This document shows positions 59,106 through 64,000 of a stretch of DNA of 64,000 nucleotides, piece by piece. The DNA is from Streptomyces fradiae ATCC 10745 = DSM 40063. Lineage in GTDB: Bacteria; Actinomycetota; Actinomycetes; Streptomycetales; Streptomycetaceae. Both the position numbers and the translations under genes were made by a program. Under the pieces are notes generated by a model. The model was not told the DNA's origin. It did not search any database and worked only from the letters and a program-made list of their open reading frames with translations. The stretch is taken from assembly GCF_008704425.1 (NCBI RefSeq), contig NZ_CP023696.1:3582501-3646500 (forward strand), written 5' to 3'. Position 1 is the first letter of the stretch. Each line of letters opens with the position of its first letter.

Positions 59106-59890
59106 GCTCCCTCACCCTCGCCGCGCGCGACTCCGCCACGATGCTGCGCCGCAACCTCCTGCACGTCAGGCGCTACCCGTCCATGACGCTGAACCTGCTG
59201 CTCACACCGGTCGTCCTGCTGCTGCTCTTCGTGTACGTCTTCGGCGACGTGATGAGCGCCGGCATCGCCGGCGGAGCGGACCGGTCCGCTTACCTCGCGT
59301 ACCTCGTGCCCGGCATCATGCTGCTGACCATCGGCGGCACCACGATCGGCAGCGCGGTATCCGTGGCGATGGACATGACCGAGGGCATCATCGCCCGGTT
59401 CCGGACGATGGCGATCCACCGCGGTTCGGTGCTGATCGGGCACGTGGCCGGCAGCGTCCTGCAGTGCATGATGAGCGTGGTCGTCGTCGGAGCCGTCGCG
59501 GTGGCCATCGGGTTCCGGGCGACGGACGCCACCGCGCTGGAGTGGCTCGCCGCCGCGGGGCTGCTCGCCCTGGTCTCCCTGGCGCTCACCTGGGTCGCCG
59601 TGGGGATGGGCCTGACCAGCCCGAACGCCGAGGCGGCCGGCAACAACGCCCTTCCGCTGATGGTCCTGCCGCTCCTGTCCAGCGCCTTCGTACCGGTCGA
59701 CGCCATGCCCGGCTGCTTCCAGCCCGTCGCCCGGTACCAGCCCTTCACCCCGGCCATCGAGACGCTCCGCGGCCTGCTCCTCGGCACGGAGATCGGCCAC
59801 AACGGCTGGCTCGCCGTCGCCTGGTGCCTGGCCCTGGCCGCCCTCGGCTACACCTGGTCCAAGTCCCTCTTCAACCGCCCCCCGAAGTAG
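59102..59890 (+). CDS. DrrB-type ABC exporter permease
   Basis: 262 residues with six helices: an N-terminal cytoplasmic segment RDSATMLRRNLLHVRRYPSMTLNLLLTPVVLLLLFVYVFG, then PGIMLLTIGGTTIGSAVSVAMDMTEGIIARFRTMAIHRGSVLIGHV, the EGxxxRFRTM motif that couples to the ATPase, and NNALPLMVLPLLSSAFVPVDAMP. This is the ABC-2/DrrB family. Translationally coupled to DrrA. Together they form a half-transporter homodimer pump. Confidence 0.94.
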   Translation: MSSLTLAARDSATMLRRNLLHVRRYPSMTLNLLLTPVVLLLLFVYVFGDVMSAGIAGGADRSAYLAYLVPGIMLLTIGGTTIGSAVSVAMDMTEGIIARFRTMAIHRGSVLIGHVAGSVLQCMMSVVVVGAVAVAIGFRATDATALEWLAAAGLLALVSLALTWVAVGMGLTSPNAEAAGNNALPLMVLPLLSSAFVPVDAMPGCFQPVARYQPFTPAIETLRGLLLGTEIGHNGWLAVAWCLALAALGYTWSKSLFNRPPK

Positions 59891-59980
59891 CGCCCCGGTC
59901 CCGAGGCGCCTCCCCACCCCGAGGCGCCCCCCACACCCAGGCGACACCCCGCACCCGAACCAGACCCCCCGAAAACCACT

Positions 59981-60014
59981 CAGGGGCCTGACCCGCTAAG
60001 CGGATCAGGCCCCT
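59981..60014 (-). terminator. Terminator of the tRNA-Pro gene
   Basis: caggggcctgacccgct and the near-complement gcggatcaggcccctg form a 15-17 bp stem with one mismatch and a very short loop. In the minus direction it is followed by agtggttttc, giving a short U-tract. It lies 18 bases past the tRNA 3' end. Confidence 0.75.
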
Positions 60015-60031
60015 GACCTGGTACTTCACTG

Positions 60032-60105
60032 TCGGGGTGGCGGGATTTGAACCCACGACCTCTTCGTCCCGAACGAAGCGCGCTGCCAAGCTGCGCTACA
60101 CCCCG
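60032..60105 (-). tRNA. tRNA-Pro (anticodon CGG)
   Basis: On the minus strand the cloverleaf is complete: acceptor CGGGGTG/CACCCCG with discriminator A, D arm GCGC-AGCTTGGCA-GCGC, anticodon stem CTTCG/CGAAG with loop TTCGGGA (anticodon CGG, codon CCG), and T arm GTGGG-TTCAAAT-CCCGC. CCA is not encoded. CCG is a frequent Pro codon in this genome. Confidence 0.97.
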
Positions 60106-60197
60106 ATGTCGCCCGTGTTGTCCTGGCGACGTCGTTTACTTTAGCCCACCGGCGGCCGGAGACGAAATCCGGTTTCCCGGCCCTCGGCGGTCGGCGT

Positions 60198-61133
60198 TCA
60201 GTCGCGGGGGGCCAGGGTGAGGAGGGTGGCCTCCGGGGGGCAGGCGAAGCGGACCGGGGTGTAGCGGTTGGTGCCGCAGCCGGCGGAGACGTGGAGGTAC
60301 GCCGTGTGGCCGCCCGCGCGGTGGGTGGAGAGGCCCCTGGCGCGGTCCGTGTCCAGGTCGCAGTTGGTGACGAGCGCCCCGTAGAAGGGGACGCGCAGCT
60401 GGCCCCCGTGGGTGTGGCCGGCCAGGACCAGGGGGTAGCCGTCGGCGGTGAAGGCGTCCAGGGAGCGCAGGTACGGGGCGTGGACGACGCCCACCGCGAG
60501 GTCGGCGTCCGTCTCGGGGCCGCCCGCGACCTTCTCGTACCGGTCCCGCTTGATGTGGGGGTCGTCGAGGCCGGTGAAGGCCAGCTCCAGGCCCTCCACC
60601 TTGAGGCGGCCGCGGGTGTTGGTGAGGTCCAGCCACCCGGCCGCGTCGAAGGCGTCCCGGATGCCCTCCCACGGGTTGTGGACGGCGCCGACGGCCGGCG
60701 GGTTGCCGTTCAGGCCGTGGCGGCCCTGGAGCTTCTCGAACAGGTAGCGGGCCGGATTGCGCAGCTTGGGGCCGTAGTAGTCGTTGGAGCCGAAGACGTA
60801 CACGCCCGGGTACTCCATCAGCGGGCCCAGCGCGTCCAGCAGCTCCGGCACGCCCCCCGGGTCGGAGAGGTTGTCGCCCGTGTTCACCACGAGGTCGGGG
60901 CGCAGGCCGGCCAGGGTCTGGAGCCACCGCTGCTTCTTGCGCTGCCCGCTCACCATGTGGATGTCCGAGACCTGGAGCACACGCAGCGGGCGCGTGCCGC
61001 GCGGCAGGACCGGGACGGTCACCCGGCGGAGCCGGAAGGAGCGGGCTTCGAAGCCGGCGGCGTAGGCCAGACCGGCCGTGCCCAGTGCAGTGATGGCGAG
61101 GGGGACTCCGTATCGCGCGCGCATGACGTCCAT
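60198..61133 (-). CDS. Membrane-anchored metallophosphoesterase
   Basis: 311 residues. One N-terminal helix (9-29) anchors or exports it; then the calcineurin-like phosphoesterase blocks [10 protein letters not shown] (Asp57, His59), [21 protein letters not shown] and [15 protein letters not shown], which hold the two-metal site. YkuE-like enzymes of this kind hydrolyse UDP-diacylglucosamine or other phosphodiesters. ATG 61133 is used; a second ATG at 61124 is possible. Divergent from the YqeY gene across about 80 bases. Confidence 0.92.
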   Translation of the reverse strand: MDVMRARYGVPLAITALGTAGLAYAAGFEARSFRLRRVTVPVLPRGTRPLRVLQVSDIHMVSGQRKKQRWLQTLAGLRPDLVVNTGDNLSDPGGVPELLDALGPLMEYPGVYVFGSNDYYGPKLRNPARYLFEKLQGRHGLNGNPPAVGAVHNPWEGIRDAFDAAGWLDLTNTRGRLKVEGLELAFTGLDDPHIKRDRYEKVAGGPETDADLAVGVVHAPYLRSLDAFTADGYPLVLAGHTHGGQLRVPFYGALVTNCDLDTDRARGLSTHRAGGHTAYLHVSAGCGTNRYTPVRFACPPEATLLTLAPRD

Positions 61134-61213
61134 GGTCGCAGACCGGGGGAGGGGGTGCGACGCCCGCCAAATGCGCGGGCGTGCGCGGCGGTACACCTGT
61201 CATGCTGGTCCGC

Positions 61214-61678
61214 ATGACCACGCTCAAGTCCAAGTTGCAGGAAGACCTCACGGAGGCGATCAGGGCGCGTGACGAGCTCCGCTCCTCGACCCTCCGGCTG
61301 ACCCTCGCCGCGATCACGAAGGAGGAGGTCTCGGGCAAGCAGGCCCGTGAGCTCTCCGACGACGAGGTGCAGAAGGTGATCGCCAAGGAGGCGAAGAAGC
61401 GCCGCGAGGCGGCCGACGCGTTCGCGCAGGGCGGCCGTGCCGAGCAGGCCGAGCGGGAGCGGGCCGAGGGCGAGATCCTCGACGCGTACCTGCCGAAGCA
61501 GCTGTCGGACGGGGAGCTTCGCGACGTCGTCGCGCAGGCCGTCGAGGAGGCGAAGGCGGGCGGCGCCGAGGGGCCGCGGGCCATGGGCGCCGTCATGAAG
61601 ATCGTGAACCCGAAGGTGGCCGGCCGGGCGGACGGCGGTCGTGTCGCCGCCGTGGTCAAGGAGCTGCTGGCGGGTTAG
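61214..61678 (+). CDS. GatB/YqeY domain protein
   Basis: 154 residues: MTTLKSKLQEDLTEAIRARDELRSSTLRLTLAAITKEEVSGKQARELSDDEVQKVIAKEAKKRREAADAF, a helical YqeY fold, with GPRAMGAVMKIVNPKVAGRADGGRVAAVVKELL at the end. The same domain is the tail of GatB and may bind tRNA. No Shine-Dalgarno is seen; ttgcag and tacacctgtcatgct upstream suggest a leaderless mRNA. An in-frame ATG at 61202 is an alternative start. Confidence 0.92.
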   Translation: MTTLKSKLQEDLTEAIRARDELRSSTLRLTLAAITKEEVSGKQARELSDDEVQKVIAKEAKKRREAADAFAQGGRAEQAERERAEGEILDAYLPKQLSDGELRDVVAQAVEEAKAGGAEGPRAMGAVMKIVNPKVAGRADGGRVAAVVKELLAG

Positions 61679-61831
61679 GGCCCCGTCTCCGGCGGGGCTC
61701 GTCCCCGGCGGGCCGGGTGTCACCCGGGGCGGCGGGGGCGGTGCCCCCCCTGGTGGGCCGGGCGTCCCGGGGGCTCTCCGGTGGGCGCCTGAGGCCGCGC
61801 CCGCCGCCCGGCGCCGATCGGGCGGCTGCCC

Positions 61832-61883
61832 GTGCGGGCTGCTGTGCATGGGCTGCCGTGTACGGGCTGCCGTGCACGGGCTT
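61832..61883. repeat. ~14-bp tandem repeat before a shared terminator
   Basis: Four degenerate copies of gtgcacgggctgcc follow each other in the convergent gap between the YqeY gene and the penicillin-binding protein gene. Confidence 0.75.
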
Positions 61884-61893
61884 TGGTGTACGG

Positions 61894-61928
61894 CGAAGGG
61901 CGTCCCCCGGATCGGGGGACGCCCTTCG
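61894..61928. terminator. Bidirectional terminator, 15-bp perfect stem
   Basis: cgaagggcgtccccc and gggggacgcccttcg pair exactly around ggatc, between the convergent YqeY and penicillin-binding protein genes. It should end transcripts from both. Confidence 0.85.
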
Positions 61929-61946
61929 GCTGTTCGGCGGGCAGGC

Positions 61947-64000
61947 CTAGCGGTCGCGGCCGCCGTTGCCGCCGTTCCCTCCGTTGCCGTTGCCGTTGCC
62001 GCCGATCAGGTCGGTCGGGAAGGAGAAGCCGGGGAAGGGCTCGCGGCCGCCGTTTCCTCCACCGCCGTTCGCTCCGTTTCCTCCGTTGCCGCCGGCCCCG
62101 CCGTTGCCCGGCTTGTCGTCGCGGCCCGGGGCCGGGGGCTGCGGCTTCGGGGCGTCCGGGATCACGACGCTGGTGAAGCCCGGTGCCGGGTGGCCGTCCA
62201 GGGCGCCGGTCATGGCGTCCTTCCAGATCGGGCCCGGGACCTGGCCGCCGAAGACCTTGTCGTGGTACCGCCCGCCGATGGTGATGCCGACCATCTCCAC
62301 CTGCTGGGTCGGGCTGCCGACCCAGACGGCGCCGGACATGTTCGGCGTGTAGCCGACGAACCAGGCGTTGCGGCGGCTGTCGGTCGTACCCGTCTTGCCG
62401 GCGCTGTCACGGGACTGCAGGCCGGCGGCCTGGCCCGTACCGGAGTCGATCACTCCGCGCAGCAGGGTGTTGATGGTGTCCGCCGTGCGCTCCGCCATCG
62501 CGCGCCCGCAGGCCGAGCGCGGGACCTTCAGGCTGCGGCCCTCGCTCGTCTTGATCGACTCGATCGCGGTCGGCGTGCAGTACGTGCCCCGGTTGGCGAA
62601 GGCCGCGTAGGCGGTCGCCATGGTCAGCGGGGACATGCCCTGCGAGCCGAGCGTCAGCGCGGACGGCTTCTCGGGCAGCTTCTTGTCGTCGCCCATGACG
62701 ACGCCCAGCTTGTCGGTCATCTCGACGACCGGGCACATGCCGATCTCGCCGAGCATCTGCACGAAGTAGGTGTTGACCGACTTGGCCATGGCCTCCTTCA
62801 GCGCGTACGGGCCGACCTCCGACTCGTTCTCGTTCTCGACGTTGTCGTTGCCCACGTTCCGCCAGGGCTTCCCGCTGCACGACTGGACCGAGTCCGGGTA
62901 GGGCATCTTGAACGGCGACGAGTAGCTCTGCGTCGGCGGCTTGCCCTGCTCTATGGCGGCCGCGGCGACGAACGGCTTGAAGGTCGAGCCGGTCGGGAAG
63001 CCGAAGTTCGAACCGCCCATGCCCCGGTTGACCGAGTAGTTGATCTGCGTCTCGTTCTTGCCGAAGCCGTACGGCTTGGACTGGCCCATGGCGAGGATCT
63101 TGCCCGTCCCCGGCTGGACCATGGTGATCGCCGCGGCGACCTTGTCGTCCTGGTAGACGTGGTCCTTCAGCGAGTCCTGCGCGGCCTTCTGGGCCTGCGG
63201 GTCCAGCGTGGTGCGGATGGTCAGGCCGCCCCGGTTCCAGACCTTGGCGCGCTCCTCGCGGGACTTGCCGAAGACCGGGTCGGAGAGGAAGACCTCGCGG
63301 ACGTAGTCGCAGAAGAAGCCGGCGCCGTCGCGCGCGGTGATGCAGCCGTTCTTCGGCCGGGTGATCTTCAGCTCGATCGGCTTGGCCTTGGCCTGGTCGG
63401 CCTCGGCATGGCTGATGTCGCCGACGGCGACCATCCGCTGGAGGACGACGTCGCGGCGGTTGGTGGCCTCCTGCACGTCGTTCACGGGGTCGTACCGGCT
63501 CGGCGACTGCACGAGCCCGGCGAGCATCGCGGCCTCGCCCAGCTCCAGGTCCTTGGCGTGCTTGGAGAAGTACCGCTGGGAGGCGGCCTCGATGCCGTAC
63601 GCCTGCTGCCCGAAGAAGGTGATGTTCAGGTAGTTCTCGAGGATCTTCTTCTTGCCGAGCTCCTTCTCCACCTGGATGGCGTACTTCAGCTCCTGGATCT
63701 TGCGGCCCAGGGTCTGCTGGGTGGCCTGCGCGAACTTGTCGCGGTCGTCGCCCGCCTGCTCGACGAAGACGTTCTTGACGTACTGCTGGGTCAGGGTCGA
63801 CGCGCCCTGGGCGACGCCGCCCTCCTGTGCGTTGCGGTTCACCGCGCGCAGGACGCCCTTGAGGTCGACGGCGCCGTGCTCGTAGAAGCGCGAGTCCTCG
63901 ACGGCGACGATCGCCTTCTGCATGTACGGCGAGATGTCCTCCAGCGGGACGACCGTGCGGTCACGTGAGTAGACCGTCGCGATCAGGCCGCCGTCGGCGT
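61947..64000 (-). CDS. Class A penicillin-binding protein (5' end beyond the window)
   Basis: The frame continues past the right edge, so the N-terminus and membrane anchor are missing. The glycosyltransferase GT51 domain shows KAIVAVEDSRFYEHGAVDLKG (catalytic Glu) and QGASTLTQQYVKN. The transpeptidase domain has GSTFKPF (SxxK serine), KSVNTYF (SxN) and GKTGTTDSRRNAWFVGYTP (KTG). The C-terminal ~80 residues are a Pro linker, then Gly/Asn repeats (GGNGNGNGGNGGNGG), common in Streptomyces PBPs. It polymerises and cross-links peptidoglycan outside the membrane. The methionine at 63923 is internal. Confidence 0.95.
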   Translation of the reverse strand, partial: ADGGLIATVYSRDRTVVPLEDISPYMQKAIVAVEDSRFYEHGAVDLKGVLRAVNRNAQEGGVAQGASTLTQQYVKNVFVEQAGDDRDKFAQATQQTLGRKIQELKYAIQVEKELGKKKILENYLNITFFGQQAYGIEAASQRYFSKHAKDLELGEAAMLAGLVQSPSRYDPVNDVQEATNRRDVVLQRMVAVGDISHAEADQAKAKPIELKITRPKNGCITARDGAGFFCDYVREVFLSDPVFGKSREERAKVWNRGGLTIRTTLDPQAQKAAQDSLKDHVYQDDKVAAAITMVQPGTGKILAMGQSKPYGFGKNETQINYSVNRGMGGSNFGFPTGSTFKPFVAAAAIEQGKPPTQSYSSPFKMPYPDSVQSCSGKPWRNVGNDNVENENESEVGPYALKEAMAKSVNTYFVQMLGEIGMCPVVEMTDKLGVVMGDDKKLPEKPSALTLGSQGMSPLTMATAYAAFANRGTYCTPTAIESIKTSEGRSLKVPRSACGRAMAERTADTINTLLRGVIDSGTGQAAGLQSRDSAGKTGTTDSRRNAWFVGYTPNMSGAVWVGSPTQQVEMVGITIGGRYHDKVFGGQVPGPIWKDAMTGALDGHPAPGFTSVVIPDAPKPQPPAPGRDDKPGNGGAGGNGGNGANGGGGNGGREPFPGFSFPTDLIGGNGNGNGGNGGNGGRDR

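Overview
This 64 kb window is high-GC actinobacterial DNA, almost certainly from a Streptomyces chromosome core. The evidence is strong third-position GC, frequent GTG and TTG starts, ATGA/GTGA stop-start overlaps, rare TTA (bldA) codons, a chitinase promoter with paired GGTCC-type direct repeats, and a perfect parS centromere site, which in Streptomyces cluster around oriC. No species can be named. No phage, plasmid or CRISPR array is present. Both edges cut genes: a spermidine-synthase-like protein on the left and a class A penicillin-binding protein on the right.

Layout. 1-6.3 kb holds core metabolism: spermidine-synthase-like protein, CoxG-like SRPBCC protein, aldose epimerase, pyrE, a parS site inside a terminator-like palindrome, class II aldolase (fba) and a MalY/PatB aminotransferase. 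6.4-11.9 kb holds small conserved proteins (DUF3151, a double DUF1540), a secreted metzincin-like DUF3152 protein, and a tryptophan-to-anthranilate operon (kynA, kynU, alpha/beta hydrolase). 12-19.4 kb holds a NarL-type two-component pair, a lipoprotein, a P450, and an ABC exporter opposed by a GbsR/MarR regulator with a clear operator. 19.5-24.5 kb holds a large tandem repeat, a diacylglycerol-kinase-like gene divergent from purA, and a PAS/GAF/SpoIIE phosphatase.

24.7-26.8 kb is a TetR/oxidoreductase pair bracketed by insertion-sequence remnants. 26.8-35.9 kb is accessory: GH19 chitinase, hydrolase, GNAT, a WYL regulator facing an FAD monooxygenase, a TetR/imine-reductase pair with duplicated operators, and a tightly coupled XRE - DUF397 - antitoxin-like - RelE-like operon beside a TTA-containing orphan. 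35.9-39.1 kb encodes a secreted small protein with a three-gene ABC system. 39.4-46.4 kb holds a PrmC-like methyltransferase with a repeat-coded N-terminus, a DJ-1/PfpI protein, a class III aminotransferase with GntR, a SLATT-type membrane protein and YbaB.

46.7-52.2 kb holds recR, a DUF5063 protein, aspartokinase, and a SigE-type sigma factor with a membrane partner; asd, normally next to aspartokinase, is absent. 52.7-64 kb holds SURF1, an S9 peptidase in frame with a membrane-protein fragment, an RHH regulator with two triple operators, a DUF4097 protein, DrrAB-type transporter, tRNA-Pro(CGG), a metallophosphoesterase, YqeY and the penicillin-binding protein.

Recurring theme: many intergenic gaps carry their own GC-rich tandem repeat, each with a different unit, and several regulator/target pairs carry visible dyad operators. 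The best candidates for undescribed biology are the four-gene XRE/DUF397/TA-like operon, the secreted-protein/ABC cassette, the RHH regulator with helically phased operators reaching its own start codon, and the possible membrane-anchored S9 peptidase fusion.
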